Assembly: GCA_041675005.1 (NCBI GenBank)
Contig: JBAYUQ010000001.1
Span: 516,144 to 580,143 of the forward strand
Length of the DNA stretch: 64,000 nt
DNA from: PGYR01 sp041675005
GTDB lineage: Bacteria; Bacteroidota; Ignavibacteria; Kapaibacteriales; UBA2268
Direction of reading: 5' to 3'
The position numbers were made by a program, and so were the translations under genes. The notes beneath the pieces are model-generated. The model saw only the letters and a list, made by a program, of their open reading frames with translations, had not been told where the DNA came from and searched no databases. Below are positions 53,752-63,807 of this stretch, piece after piece; positions within the stretch are counted from its first letter, which is position 1; each line of letters opens with the position of its first letter.

Positions 53752-54837
53752 TTATTTTTTAACTTCTACTTTTTCAGACTTATCATCTTTTTCAACTTTT
53801 TCGTCTTTCTTCCTTTTTGGACTTATAACTTCCAAAACACTAGTTTTTAATGATTCGAAAAGATTATCATCTTCACTGATTAGTTTTTTAAGGGCGTCTC
53901 TCCCCTGTACTCGTTCTTCTTGGAAAGTGTACCACGAACCAGACTTATTTACAATACCATGTTCAGTAGCTACATCTACCAAATCACCAACTTTCGATAT
54001 ACCTTCATTGTACATAATATCAAATTCAGTTTCTTTAAATGGAGGAGCAACTTTATTTTTAACAACTTTCACTCTTACTCTATTACCAATTATCTCTGAA
54101 CCATCTTTTAGTACTTCCTTTCTTCTAATATCAAGTCTAACAGAAGCATAGAACTTCAGTGCATTACCACCAGTTGTTGTCTCTGGATTACCATAGATTA
54201 CACCAATCTTACTTCTAAGCTGGTTAGTGAATATAACAGTTGTTTTAGATTTACCGATAGCAGCGTTTAGCTTTCTCATAGCTTGTGACATTAAACGAGC
54301 TTGTGAACCCATTTGAGCATCACCCATATCACCTTCTATCTCAACTCTAGGGGTAAGTGCCGCAACAGAGTCAATAACAACCACATCTATTCCACCACTT
54401 CTTACAAGTGTTTCAACTATTTCTAAAGCTTGTTCACCAAATTCTGGTTGTGAAAGTAATAGATTATTCAAATCTATTCCTAATCTTTGAGCATAATTAA
54501 TATCTAATGCATGCTCAGTATCAACGAATGCAGCTAAACCACCTTTCTTTTGTGCTTCAGCTATTACATGAAGACATACCGTTGTCTTACCTGAAGATTC
54601 AGGACCAAAGATTTCAATTATTCTACCACGTGGAATACCACCAACACCAATTGCTGCATCTAAAGATATACAACCAGTTGGAATTACTTCTACATCAACT
54701 ACTTGCTGATCACTCAATCTCATAATTGAACCTTTACCATGTTGACGTTCTATCTGATCCATAGCAAGGTTAACTGCTTTCATTTTATCGGGATTTATAT
54801 CCACACCAATTTTCGACACTTTATCGTTTTTAGCCAT
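53752..54837 (-). CDS. recA: Recombinase RecA
   Basis: RecA, the strand-exchange ATPase and SOS co-protease. At 361 aa, with Walker A GPESSGKT at residues 78-85 and the family blocks LSQPEFGEQALEIVETLVRSG, MGSQARLMSQAMRKLNAAIG, FTNQLRSKIGV and the ATP-cap/loop region GGNALKFYASVR. The C-terminal tail is a mixed Lys/Asp/Glu run (PKRKKDEKVEKDDKSEKVEV) instead of a purely acidic tail. It is the first gene of recA-recX. No LexA-type operator was recognised in the 207-base upstream space shared with purD. Confidence 0.98.
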   Translation of the reverse strand: MAKNDKVSKIGVDINPDKMKAVNLAMDQIERQHGKGSIMRLSDQQVVDVEVIPTGCISLDAAIGVGGIPRGRIIEIFGPESSGKTTVCLHVIAEAQKKGGLAAFVDTEHALDINYAQRLGIDLNNLLLSQPEFGEQALEIVETLVRSGGIDVVVIDSVAALTPRVEIEGDMGDAQMGSQARLMSQAMRKLNAAIGKSKTTVIFTNQLRSKIGVIYGNPETTTGGNALKFYASVRLDIRRKEVLKDGSEIIGNRVRVKVVKNKVAPPFKETEFDIMYNEGISKVGDLVDVATEHGIVNKSGSWYTFQEERVQGRDALKKLISEDDNLFESLKTSVLEVISPKRKKDEKVEKDDKSEKVEVKK

Positions 54838-55044
54838 TTTTTACCATTCCTTTTTGCAAATTATTCTATACTAACTTAATAAATAATAATCAGTAACTCT
54901 AAGTTAATAGGCACTATAATAGAATATACTTTTCAACAGGAACTAAATACAATTATTCAAGGAAACTTCTCAAATTATTTATTCAATGTGATATAAAATT
55001 TATAATTTCAATTCTAATAAAATACAAAACTAGAATAAGAAAAT

Positions 55045-56319
55045 ATGAACATATTATTAATAGGAAATGGTGGGAGAGAACATACTCTAGCGCTTAAACT
55101 GCACGAATCTGATAATAAGAATAACATATATTGCAACCCAGGTAACCCTGGAACTACACAAGTTGCTGAAAATGTAAATTTTGATATAAATAACAAAACA
55201 ACACTAGTAAATTTTTGTATAGATAAAAGGATCAATTTGGTAGTTGTGGGTCCTGAACAACCTCTAGCTGACGGTATTACAGATACGCTCAGACATAATA
55301 ATATCAATTGCTTTGGACCAAGTAAGTATGCCTCACAATTAGAATCCTCGAAATCATTCGCTAAAGAGTTTATGGATGAGTTTAACATTCCAACGGCTGC
55401 ATACAAAACTTTCGAAGCCAAAGACTTAAGCGATTGTGGTAGATATATTGATAAGAGTGATATGCCTATCGTTATAAAAGCAGATGGTTTAGCTGGTGGA
55501 AAGGGAGTATATATAACTGATAACAAAGAAGAAGCGAAAAATATCGTAGAAGATTTTTTCGACGGTAAATTTGGTGAAGCTAGCAAAAAAATAGTAATAG
55601 AGCAGTTTTTAGATGGTGTAGAGGCCTCTATTTTTGCTATCTGTGATGGTACTGATTTCATACTTCTTCCTGCTTCACAAGATTATAAGAGAGCTAAAGA
55701 TGGTGATTTGGGGCTTAACACTGGCGGTATGGGATCATTTAGTCCAACACCATTTGTGGATGATGTAATAATCAAGAAAGTACGTAATCGAATAGTTAAA
55801 CAAGTCCTACTGGGAATGAAGACTCGCAAGAATAGCTTTATTGGTTGTCTTTTCGTTGGTATTATGATAGTCAATGGTGAGCCATTAGTTATTGAGTTTA
55901 ATGTCAGATTTGGAGACCCTGAGACGCAGTCGGTACTATCGCTTGTAGAAGGAAATTTGGCAAATCTTTTCTATTCAGCATCAAAAGGAGCAATTGAAAA
56001 GAACAGCATAAGTATTAAAAAAGATAAATATGCTTGTACAGTGATCCTCGCTTCTGATGGATATCCAGAAAATTTCAATAAAGGATTTGAAATAAAAGGA
56101 TTACAGAACAATTCTTCATTGAAAGATAGATTTATATTCCACGCTGGAACAAAAGAAGATAATAATAAAATAGTTAATAGTGGTGGTAGAGTCTTAGGAA
56201 TAACAGCTGTTGCAAGTACCCTAAAAGAGGCAAAAGAGAACGCATATAATTTGGCCGAAGGTATTCATTTTGAAAATAAATATTATAGAAAAGACATTGC
56301 GGATAGTGCAATTAAATGA
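55045..56319 (+). CDS. purD: Phosphoribosylamine-glycine ligase PurD
   Basis: This enzyme makes glycinamide ribonucleotide in the second step of purine synthesis. It is 424 aa, the usual length. It starts MNILLIGNGGREHTLALKL, has the ATP-grasp residues in VIKADGLAGGKGVYI, and GDGTDF-, LNTGGMGSFSPTPF- and FNVRFGDPETQ-type blocks typical of PurD. Its last 4 bases overlap the start of a DCC-family gene. It diverges from recA across 207 bases with no recognised purine riboswitch. Confidence 0.97.
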   Translation: MNILLIGNGGREHTLALKLHESDNKNNIYCNPGNPGTTQVAENVNFDINNKTTLVNFCIDKRINLVVVGPEQPLADGITDTLRHNNINCFGPSKYASQLESSKSFAKEFMDEFNIPTAAYKTFEAKDLSDCGRYIDKSDMPIVIKADGLAGGKGVYITDNKEEAKNIVEDFFDGKFGEASKKIVIEQFLDGVEASIFAICDGTDFILLPASQDYKRAKDGDLGLNTGGMGSFSPTPFVDDVIIKKVRNRIVKQVLLGMKTRKNSFIGCLFVGIMIVNGEPLVIEFNVRFGDPETQSVLSLVEGNLANLFYSASKGAIEKNSISIKKDKYACTVILASDGYPENFNKGFEIKGLQNNSSLKDRFIFHAGTKEDNNKIVNSGGRVLGITAVASTLKEAKENAYNLAEGIHFENKYYRKDIADSAIK

Positions 56320-56702
56320 GTGACTTACTAATATTTGATGGTGATTGTGGGATATGTACTTACTCATCTGAGTTTGTTCAGAAGCATACGACTAAAGACA
56401 AATTTGAAGTCAAACCTTTTCAAATATTAAATTTATCCGAATTACATCCTTTGTTATCTGAAGATAAAACTTCTAAATCACTGTATTTATTAACTGAAGA
56501 AGGTAAGCTATATAATCGTTCTAAGGGTGTATTCGAAACTATGAAGAGAATGGATAGTTTCTATAAACCATTTGGATATCTTCTTAGCAATCCATTTTTT
56601 GTAATACTTTGCAATCCCTTATACGATTGGGTAGCAAGGAATAGAACTAAGTTATCAATTCGATTCGGACTAAATGCTTGTAATATTAGCAAATACCGTT
56701 AG
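56316..56702 (+). CDS. DCC-family thiol-disulfide oxidoreductase-like protein (DUF393)
   Basis: A 128-aa DUF393 (YuxK-type) protein with the DCC motif in FDGDCGICTYSSEFV. Family members are thought to be thiol-disulfide oxidoreductase-like, although activity is not established. The start overlaps the end of purD by 4 bases (ATGA), so it is probably translated with purD. It ends TAG overlapping the stop of the convergent LiaF-like gene by 4 bases. A link to purine synthesis is not implied. Confidence 0.88.
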   Translation: MSDLLIFDGDCGICTYSSEFVQKHTTKDKFEVKPFQILNLSELHPLLSEDKTSKSLYLLTEEGKLYNRSKGVFETMKRMDSFYKPFGYLLSNPFFVILCNPLYDWVARNRTKLSIRFGLNACNISKYR

Positions 56703-57367
56703 TTTCTTATATCAATACCACCGAATACACATGTACAGTCAAGTATCACTTTCTTTGTTGAAATAGGGTTTGCTCTTGTTCTATCATCAATACTTCCAAA
56801 GATAGGTGTACCTTTAAGTTCGATTCTACAGTCCTCAGGTAATCGAATATCTATAGAACCAAAAATGGAAGTCATTTCTAGTTTGAAATTATTATCAGAA
56901 ATGATAGAATTAGACATATCAACAGTAGCACTACCGAATAGCGAAATTACTTCTCCCCTTTCTAAAGAAGCAGAATTTACATTTCTTTCATCACTACTAA
57001 ATACATTATTTATCTCGAAATTCTTATCTACGTTATAGTCATTAAGTGTTCTAGAGCTGTGTTTATTCTTCTTAATTATCATATTTACCCCAATACCAAC
57101 TAAGGCAAAAGGAAACACTAATTGCCAAACGCTAATGTCGATGATTCTCAATTGTTCAAGTTGTAACAAAATACCGAACAATGATACTGTTGTCCCAAAA
57201 ACAAATTTCTTATTAGATATTAGATGAACCCCAAAAAGTATAATCAGAATTGGATACCAATTATGAAAGAATTGGCCAATACTGAAATCCAATACATCAA
57301 ATGCATTCAATAAATACCCTATCCCAAATAGGATAAATAAAACACCTATTACATTCTTAACTGACAT
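56699..57367 (-). CDS. LiaF-like membrane protein with repeated FGSI motifs
   Basis: A 222-aa protein with four membrane helices in the first ~100 residues and a soluble C-terminus with four beta-strand repeats (ISLFGSATVD, TSIFGSIDIR, TPIFGSIDDR, TCVFGGIDIR). This is the LiaF/DUF5668 layout, linked in Firmicutes to cell-envelope stress sensing. No LiaRS two-component genes are nearby, so the role is open. It overlaps the convergent DUF393 stop by 4 bases and starts one base downstream of the Fe-S oxidoreductase gene on the same strand. Confidence 0.83.
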   Translation of the reverse strand: MSVKNVIGVLFILFGIGYLLNAFDVLDFSIGQFFHNWYPILIILFGVHLISNKKFVFGTTVSLFGILLQLEQLRIIDISVWQLVFPFALVGIGVNMIIKKNKHSSRTLNDYNVDKNFEINNVFSSDERNVNSASLERGEVISLFGSATVDMSNSIISDNNFKLEMTSIFGSIDIRLPEDCRIELKGTPIFGSIDDRTRANPISTKKVILDCTCVFGGIDIRN

Positions 57368-57368
57368 T

Positions 57369-59411
57369 TTAATCCTTGTGATTTGCTTCTATATGTTCTA
57401 ATAATATTTCAGAGATATCTTTTACTTTTACGTTTTCTGCACCAGTACTCGCAACACCATCCGTTATCATTGTCATACAGAATGGGCAATTAAGTGCTAT
57501 TGTTTTTGCACCAGTTTCTAATAACTCTTCAGTACGTTCTATATTAATGTGCTTACCTTCTGTCTCTTCCATAAACATTCTTGCACCTCCAGCTCCACAG
57601 CAGAATCCTTTATCTTTGTTTCGTTGTGGTTCTAATACTGTAAGTCCTGGGATACTCTTTATCGTATTTCTTGGTGAATCATAGTTTTGGTTCAATCTAC
57701 CCAAATAACAAGAATCGTGCATTACAACACTCAATTCCTTCTTAATGTCATGATTAAATGGTAGTTTACCTTCAGCTATTAATTGATCCAAAAACTCTGA
57801 ATGATGAATTACTTCATAATTCCCACCTTGATCAGGATATTCATTTTTCAATGTATTGAAACAGTGTGGACAAGTTGTAACTATCTTTTTAACATTATAG
57901 TTTCCCATTGTTTCAATATTCATTTTTACAAATGTATCGGCTAAATATTCATTTCCACCACGTCTAGCAGGGTCACCGTTACAAGATTCTTCTTTACCCA
58001 ATATAGCAAAATTTATGTCTGCAATATTCATCAAAGTTGCGAACGATTGAGTAATTTTCTTAGATCTATCATCGAAACTACCTGAGCAACCTACCCAGAA
58101 TAGTATGTCGAAATCTGGTTTATCAGCGGCTTCTTGTACATCCATTCCTTCTGCCCAATTAGCTCTTTCTTCTTGAGGAAAAGCCCATGGAGCTGCATTA
58201 TTTTCAATATTATTAAATGCACCAGCAAGTTCTTGGGGGAAGTCAGCTTCCATCATTACTAATGAACGTCGCATACCTACTATTACGGGTACATGTTCGA
58301 TGTTAACAGGACATTCTTCCATACAAGCTGAACAAGTTGTACATTGCCATAGTGCTTCTGGCTTTACATAATCCCCTACTAACTTCTTGTCTAGAATTAC
58401 TTGCTCTTCTTCACTTGGCTGATATTCAGTACCTGCAGCTTTCGCTTCTTTTTGCTTTATCATAATAGGTGCAACATCTTCTGTTCTGTTTCTAACCTGA
58501 ATTATAATCTCTCTAGGGTCTAATATTTTCCCAGTTTGATTTGCTGGACAAACACTTGTACAACGGCCACAATGTGTACACGTATAGCCATCCATTATAG
58601 ATTTCCACGAAAGGTCATCAATATCGACTATACCGAATTTCTCTGCTGTTTCATCTTCAAAATCTATAGGCTCCAATTTGTTAGTTGGCCCTAGATTCGA
58701 GAAAAACACATTAAGTACAGATGTAAGTACATGCAAGTGTTTAGAATACGGTAGAAAGTTCATAAATGCTAATATCAGAATTATATGCAACCACCAACCT
58801 ATATTATAGATAATCGGAGCAGCAGAAGTACTGATAATAGTTGAAAGTGCACTTGCCAAAGGATTAACAGCCCAAGAAGGATGAGTACCCATCACAATCA
58901 TCGCTGCATTTTCAAATAATAATGAAGTTACAATAAAGAAGATAGTTAATAATATTGCGAATGCTTCTATTTTCTCTTCTTTGTCTTTCGGTAATCTTTC
59001 TATTTTAAGTACATAACGTCTATAAATTGCACCAGAGACCGCGAGCATGATTAAAGCAATAAATACATCTGTTAATATCGTTATTACACTATAAATAGGG
59101 CCTAAATAGTTGAATATGTTGATAATACCAAACCCAGTAAGTACTGAATTCGCAGCTGAGAATAATAATATTAAAAATCCCCAGAATATACCAGCATGGA
59201 TTGGTCCTGCTTTTTTATCGCGTAATATCTTCTTTTGTGCTATTGCAACTATTAACGTCTGCTTGATTCTCGCACCGATATTATCAAAACGATTATCAGC
59301 TTTACCCAGCTTAAGCCAGCTAATTAAACGACTAACATTCTTCACGAAGAAGATTGCTGCTGCCGTAAATACTATAAGAAATGCTATGTTTTTTATTCCA
59401 AATTCGAACAT
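57369..59411 (-). CDS. HdrD-like membrane Fe-S oxidoreductase
   Basis: A 680-aa protein of the heterodisulfide-reductase/glycolate-oxidase Fe-S family. Residues 1-240 hold about six membrane helices of the NarI-like type. Then come two 4Fe-4S ferredoxin motifs, C278-C281-C284-C288 and C357-C360-C363-C367, and two CCG domains (CPHCFNTL; MHDSCYLGR, FCCGAGGARMF, LNCPFCMTM). Such proteins move electrons between a soluble donor, often an electron-transfer flavoprotein, and membrane quinone. It is 99 bases downstream of icmF and one base upstream of the LiaF-like gene; no Etf genes are in the window. A link to acyl-CoA oxidation is likely but inferred. Confidence 0.88.
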   Translation of the reverse strand: MFEFGIKNIAFLIVFTAAAIFFVKNVSRLISWLKLGKADNRFDNIGARIKQTLIVAIAQKKILRDKKAGPIHAGIFWGFLILLFSAANSVLTGFGIINIFNYLGPIYSVITILTDVFIALIMLAVSGAIYRRYVLKIERLPKDKEEKIEAFAILLTIFFIVTSLLFENAAMIVMGTHPSWAVNPLASALSTIISTSAAPIIYNIGWWLHIILILAFMNFLPYSKHLHVLTSVLNVFFSNLGPTNKLEPIDFEDETAEKFGIVDIDDLSWKSIMDGYTCTHCGRCTSVCPANQTGKILDPREIIIQVRNRTEDVAPIMIKQKEAKAAGTEYQPSEEEQVILDKKLVGDYVKPEALWQCTTCSACMEECPVNIEHVPVIVGMRRSLVMMEADFPQELAGAFNNIENNAAPWAFPQEERANWAEGMDVQEAADKPDFDILFWVGCSGSFDDRSKKITQSFATLMNIADINFAILGKEESCNGDPARRGGNEYLADTFVKMNIETMGNYNVKKIVTTCPHCFNTLKNEYPDQGGNYEVIHHSEFLDQLIAEGKLPFNHDIKKELSVVMHDSCYLGRLNQNYDSPRNTIKSIPGLTVLEPQRNKDKGFCCGAGGARMFMEETEGKHINIERTEELLETGAKTIALNCPFCMTMITDGVASTGAENVKVKDISEILLEHIEANHKD

Positions 59412-59510
59412 ATAATTATCAATCTTAATTTAACTTCATTTTAATATTTTAAAATAAATCTATTTTTCATTAATCTCAATGATTTGTTGAAAAACTGATT
59501 TAATTCCTTC

Positions 59511-62500
59511 CTACATATTCCGTCTGTACTGTCCGCCAACTTGGTAAAGTGCGGCAGAGATTTGACCTAATGAACATACTTTTGTAGCATCAATTAGTTC
59601 TTCGAAAGTATTTCTATTCTCAATCGCAGCTTTTTTCAACTTTCTAATTGCTTCGTCTGCAACTGATTTATTTCTTTCTTTGAAGAGATTTAAAGTTGTG
59701 ATCGCATACTCTTTTTCTTCGGTAGTTGAGCGTATTACTTCTTTGGGTATTATTGTCGGAGAGCCATTCGGGTCCAGGTATGTATTTACACCTATTAGCG
59801 GCAACTCACCGCTGTGTTTCTTATGTTCGTAATACATTGACTCTTCTTGGATTTTCGAACGCTGATACATCCTCTCCATAGCTCCAAGTACACCGCCTCT
59901 TTCCGAAATACTTTGAAATTCAGTTAGTACAGCTTGCTCTACCAAATCAGTTAGCTCTTCAATTATGAACGAACCTTGTATGGGATTTTCGTTTTTAGCA
60001 AGTCCTAATTCTTTGTTTATAATCATCTGTATTGCTATTGCTCTTCTTACGCTTTCCTCTGTTGGAGTAGTAATTGCTTCATCATAAGCATTTGTATGCA
60101 ATGAATTACAATTATCAAATATGGCGTAAAGTGCTTGCAATGTAGTTCTAATGTCATTGAATGCTATTTCTTGTGCGTGCAACGAGCGACCAGAAGTTTG
60201 AATATGGTATTTCAATTTCTGAGAGCGCGAGTCTCCCCCATATTTGTACTTCATTGCTTTCGCCCAGATTCTTCTTGCTACACGGCCAATTACAGAGTAT
60301 TCTGCATCAACTCCGTTTGAGAAAAAGAAAGATAGATTTGGTGCAAAGTCATCGATGTGCATACCACGACTCAAATAATATTCAACGTAAGTGAATCCAT
60401 TTGAAAGCGTTAATGCTAATTGAGTAATTGGATTAGCACCAGCTTCGGCTATATGATAACCAGAAATAGATACTGAATAGAAATTCCTTACAGATTCATC
60501 AATGAAATATTGCTGAATATCACCCATCATTCTAAGTGCAAATTCAGTCGAAAAAATACAAGTATTTTGTGCTTGATCTTCTTTCAGGATATCAGCTTGG
60601 ACAGTTCCACGTACTTTATTTAAAGTGGCTGATTTGATTTTATCATAGATTTCTTTGTCTAATACTTCATCGCCAGTTACACCCAAAAGCATAAGCCCTA
60701 AACCATTATTTGTCTTAGGTAGTTCACCATTATAAGTAGGTCTAGCTATTCCTTTATCTTTGTAAATAGCATTGATTTTATTCTCAACTTCCGCTTCTAA
60801 CCCATTAGCTTTTATATACATCTCACATTGCTGGTCAATTGCAGCATTCATAAAGAAGCCGAGTAACATTGGAGCCGGGCCATTGATTGTCATAGATACA
60901 GATGTCATAGGACTAGATAAATCAAATCCAGAATATAGTTTCTTAGCATCATCTAGAGTTGCAATACTAACACCTGAATTCCCAATTTTTCCATATATGT
61001 CTGGTCTGTGGTCAGGGTCTTCTCCATATAATGTAACTGAGTCGAATGCTGTAGATAATCTCTTAGCATCCATATCCGATGATACGTAGTGGAAACGTCT
61101 ATTAGTTCTTTCCGGACCACCTTCACCAGCAAACATACGAGTTGGATCTTCATTAACCCTTTTCAGTGGGAAAACTCCCGCTGAATAAGGGAAGAATCCA
61201 GGAGCATTCTCAGTCAATACCCAACGTAATATATCTCCCCAATCTTTGTATTTAGGTAAAGATATCTTTGGAATCTTAGTTCCAGCCAATGACACAGTAT
61301 ATAAGTCCTGTTCAATTATCTTATCTCTAACCTTGAATTGGTATTTATCAGCCTTGTATCTAGCGACTGTTTTTTCCCAATCGTCTATAGTCTTCTTGCA
61401 TTCAGGGTCTAACTGAGCACTTAGCTTTTTGAACTCATTTATCAGCTCATTCAGATAACCGGGTGCTTCTTTCTTTGTCTCAATTGCGGTTACTACACCG
61501 TCTTCTTCTTCGACTTTTATTTTCTTTTCACCGATAGACTCATTAATAATCTCAATAGTTCCACTCAACTGATACATCTTTCTAGCTATTGTGCTTTGCT
61601 TTTCAATAAATTCATCATACTGTGCACTACTTTCTTTTATTTCAGATAAATAGCGAACTCTATCAGGAGGAATAATGAATATCTTTTTCGACATTTCTTC
61701 TGAAATTTCAAAAGTACTTGATAGATGTTCAACTCCAGTTTTAGCAACTAAAGTATCTATCAAATTCTTGTAAAGAACGTTAGTACCTGGGTCATTGAAT
61801 TGCGATGCAATCGTTCCGAATACTGGAATCTGTTCATCAGGAGTATCAAAAAGTAAATGATTTCTCTTGAATTGCTTTTTAACATCTCTAAGAGCATCTT
61901 GCGAGCCTCTTTTATCAAACTTGTTTATAGCAATTACATCAGCGAAATCAAGCATATCAATTTTCTCTAACTGAGTTGCTGCTCCGTACTCCGCAGTCAT
62001 CACATACATTGAAGCATCTGAATGTTCAACTATCTCTGTATCTGATTGACCAATACCAGATGTCTCAACTATAATCATATCAAAATCTGCGGCTTTACAA
62101 ATATCTATAGCGTGTTGTACGTGTTTGCTCATCGCTAGATTAGATTGTCTAGTAGCTAATGAACGCATATAAACTCTATCATTATCGATAGAATTCATTC
62201 TGATTCTATCGCCGAGCAATGCTCCACCAGTCTTTCTCTTCGATGGGTCAATCGATATAACAGCTATTGTCTTATCTTCGAAGTCCATTAAAAAGCGTCT
62301 GACTAACTCATCAATCAATGACGACTTTCCTGCACCACCTGTCCCAGTTATACCAAGGATAGGGATAGTTCGGCTAATCTTAGCGAGTACTTTATCTTGT
62401 ATTTTATCGTAATCTGATTCGTAATTCTCAGCTGCCGTGATTAACTTACCGATTGCTTTAGAATTAGCTGGGCTTAGTTGCTCTAATGACTCATTGATAA

Positions 62501-62978
62501 TCTGTTCAGTATTTTCATTATTTACTTTTAGAGTAGAAAAATCACATCCTCTGATAACATCATTTATCATTCCTTGCAATCCCATAGAACGACCGTCATC
62601 TGGCGAATAAACTCTGTCTATTCCATAAGCCTGTAGCTCGTCTATTTCCTCGGGAAGGATAGTACCACCACCACCAGCATATATTTTTATGTTCGCTCCG
62701 CGCTCTTTTATAAGGTCATACATATACTTAAGGTACTCAGTATGTCCCCCTTGATAAGAAGTTAGGGCGATTCCCTGAGCATCTTCTTGTATAGCACAAT
62801 CTACGATTTCTGCAACGCTACGGTTGTGTCCTAGATGGATAACTTCGGCACCTGTCGATTGCAAAATTCTTCGCATAATGTTAATCGCGACGTCGTGTCC
62901 ATCGAATAGCGAAGCTGCTGTAACAATACGGATGTGATGTTGAGGCTTGTAAACTTGTATTTCTTGCATTTGAGTCAT
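59511..62978 (-). CDS. icmF: Fused isobutyryl-CoA mutase IcmF
   Basis: A 1155-aa B12 mutase that carries its own chaperone. The N-terminal B12-binding domain has D26-G-H28-D and GGGGTILPEEI, then a MeaB-like GTPase with P-loop GTGGAGKS (212-219), and the C-terminal TIM-barrel mutase (GEGGPERTNRRFHYVSS, LSTAFDSVTLYGEDPDHRPD, IGNSGVSIATLDDA). This order (B12 domain first, GTPase in the middle) defines IcmF and excludes ordinary methylmalonyl-CoA mutase. It interconverts isobutyryl- and n-butyryl-CoA and also some longer branched acyl-CoAs. It sits ahead of an Fe-S oxidoreductase. A hairpin lies in the 5' leader at 63003-63024. Confidence 0.95.
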   Translation of the reverse strand: MTQMQEIQVYKPQHHIRIVTAASLFDGHDVAINIMRRILQSTGAEVIHLGHNRSVAEIVDCAIQEDAQGIALTSYQGGHTEYLKYMYDLIKERGANIKIYAGGGGTILPEEIDELQAYGIDRVYSPDDGRSMGLQGMINDVIRGCDFSTLKVNNENTEQIINESLEQLSPANSKAIGKLITAAENYESDYDKIQDKVLAKISRTIPILGITGTGGAGKSSLIDELVRRFLMDFEDKTIAVISIDPSKRKTGGALLGDRIRMNSIDNDRVYMRSLATRQSNLAMSKHVQHAIDICKAADFDMIIVETSGIGQSDTEIVEHSDASMYVMTAEYGAATQLEKIDMLDFADVIAINKFDKRGSQDALRDVKKQFKRNHLLFDTPDEQIPVFGTIASQFNDPGTNVLYKNLIDTLVAKTGVEHLSSTFEISEEMSKKIFIIPPDRVRYLSEIKESSAQYDEFIEKQSTIARKMYQLSGTIEIINESIGEKKIKVEEEDGVVTAIETKKEAPGYLNELINEFKKLSAQLDPECKKTIDDWEKTVARYKADKYQFKVRDKIIEQDLYTVSLAGTKIPKISLPKYKDWGDILRWVLTENAPGFFPYSAGVFPLKRVNEDPTRMFAGEGGPERTNRRFHYVSSDMDAKRLSTAFDSVTLYGEDPDHRPDIYGKIGNSGVSIATLDDAKKLYSGFDLSSPMTSVSMTINGPAPMLLGFFMNAAIDQQCEMYIKANGLEAEVENKINAIYKDKGIARPTYNGELPKTNNGLGLMLLGVTGDEVLDKEIYDKIKSATLNKVRGTVQADILKEDQAQNTCIFSTEFALRMMGDIQQYFIDESVRNFYSVSISGYHIAEAGANPITQLALTLSNGFTYVEYYLSRGMHIDDFAPNLSFFFSNGVDAEYSVIGRVARRIWAKAMKYKYGGDSRSQKLKYHIQTSGRSLHAQEIAFNDIRTTLQALYAIFDNCNSLHTNAYDEAITTPTEESVRRAIAIQMIINKELGLAKNENPIQGSFIIEELTDLVEQAVLTEFQSISERGGVLGAMERMYQRSKIQEESMYYEHKKHSGELPLIGVNTYLDPNGSPTIIPKEVIRSTTEEKEYAITTLNLFKERNKSVADEAIRKLKKAAIENRNTFEELIDATKVCSLGQISAALYQVGGQYRRNM

Positions 62979-63002
62979 CTTTTCTTGCTTTTTTTATTTT
63001 CT

Positions 63003-63024
63003 AATCCCTACTAAAATAGGGATT
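63003..63024. other. Hairpin in the icmF 5' leader
   Basis: AATCCCTA / TAGGGATT make an 8-bp stem with a 6-nt loop, 25 bases before the icmF ATG. It could be a leader structure or a weak plus-strand terminator; no B12 riboswitch box was recognised. Confidence 0.4.
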
Positions 63025-63080
63025 TTCTTATTCAATTTCTAATCACAAGAAGCATCTATTTTGACAATATTAACAACTTC

Positions 63081-63111
63081 TTGAAGTCTTCTCCAAATAA
63101 TCTTAACTTTG
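63081..63111 (+). promoter_or_regulatory. Bacteroidota-type promoter (TTG / TAACTTTG)
   Basis: TTG at 63081 and TAACTTTG at 63104-63111 are separated by 20 bases, matching the -33/-7 consensus, 31 bases before ATG 63143. Confidence 0.6.
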
Positions 63112-63142
63112 CAATCAACTTTCACTGAAATACTGAATAATT

Positions 63143-63778
63143 ATGAAAAAAATCATCATTCTAACCCTAGCGAACCTTTTACTCCTTCTAGTGAGCTCTC
63201 ATCGCCTACTAGCCGACGATTACGATCCTTATCCTGACAATAATCGAACACTAGAATTCGCCGTCAATGGTGGTTATAGCATAATAACTCACGAAAAATC
63301 TATTTTCTGGGATAACGGATTCAATTTCGGGCTTGGTTTTAACTATAATCTTAGTGAAGATTACCTAATTGGTCTTTCCGCAAACTACTTAGCTTATTAT
63401 CCGAGGCCAGAAATCTCACAAATTGACAGAGAATACCGTTACGACATCTACCCTCTTATACTAAATTTCCAAAATAAGCTTGGAGAAATGAACGAACTGG
63501 AAATATATGCTGGTATCGGACTCGCATACATCTACGGTGAGTACTTAGTCGATGATATTCAGTACACCACAAGCCAACTTCGCTACCGTCTTAGAAACAA
63601 ATACGCCACAAACGGCTTCGGCATTATCCCAAATATCAAGGCTCGCTCACCTTTTGGTCAAAGCCTTGCCGTAGATATCTCCCTCGATTATAATATTATA
63701 TTCATGGAGTCCCGAAACGGTGCCGAACTATCGCTTGACCACATAAACGCCAAGCTAGCATTGGTTTATATCTTTTAA
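63143..63778 (+). CDS. Outer-membrane beta-barrel protein
   Basis: A 211-aa exported protein: a signal peptide (MKKIIILTLANLLLLLVSSH, cleavage near LLADD) and then eight or so amphipathic strands (FAVNGGYSII, FNFGLGFNYNLS, YLIGLSANYLAYY, LEIYAGIGLAYIYG, LAVDISLDYNIIF, INAKLALVYIF). It ends in a hydrophobic strand with a terminal Phe, as outer-membrane porin-like barrels do. G+C is near 45-48% against about 30% for most of the window, so it may have been gained or converted. It has its own promoter. Confidence 0.75.
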   Translation: MKKIIILTLANLLLLLVSSHRLLADDYDPYPDNNRTLEFAVNGGYSIITHEKSIFWDNGFNFGLGFNYNLSEDYLIGLSANYLAYYPRPEISQIDREYRYDIYPLILNFQNKLGEMNELEIYAGIGLAYIYGEYLVDDIQYTTSQLRYRLRNKYATNGFGIIPNIKARSPFGQSLAVDISLDYNIIFMESRNGAELSLDHINAKLALVYIF

Positions 63779-63786
63779 GAAGAGGA

Positions 63787-63804
63787 CATTCGCTCCCTCA
63801 AATG
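63787..63804 (+). repeat. Post-stop motif shared with the ppk 3' end
   Basis: CATTCGCTCCCTCAAATG begins 8 bases after the stop codon. CATTCGCCCTCTCAAAATG (30277-30295) begins 8 bases after the ppk stop. The two differ at two positions and one base of length. Confidence 0.5.
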
Positions 63805-63807
63805 CAT

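Noticed and set aside
54838..55044. Possible SOS box or purine riboswitch between recA and purD
   Set aside because: I looked for a CTGT-type or GAAC-type palindrome and a purine aptamer fold and could not support either by eye.
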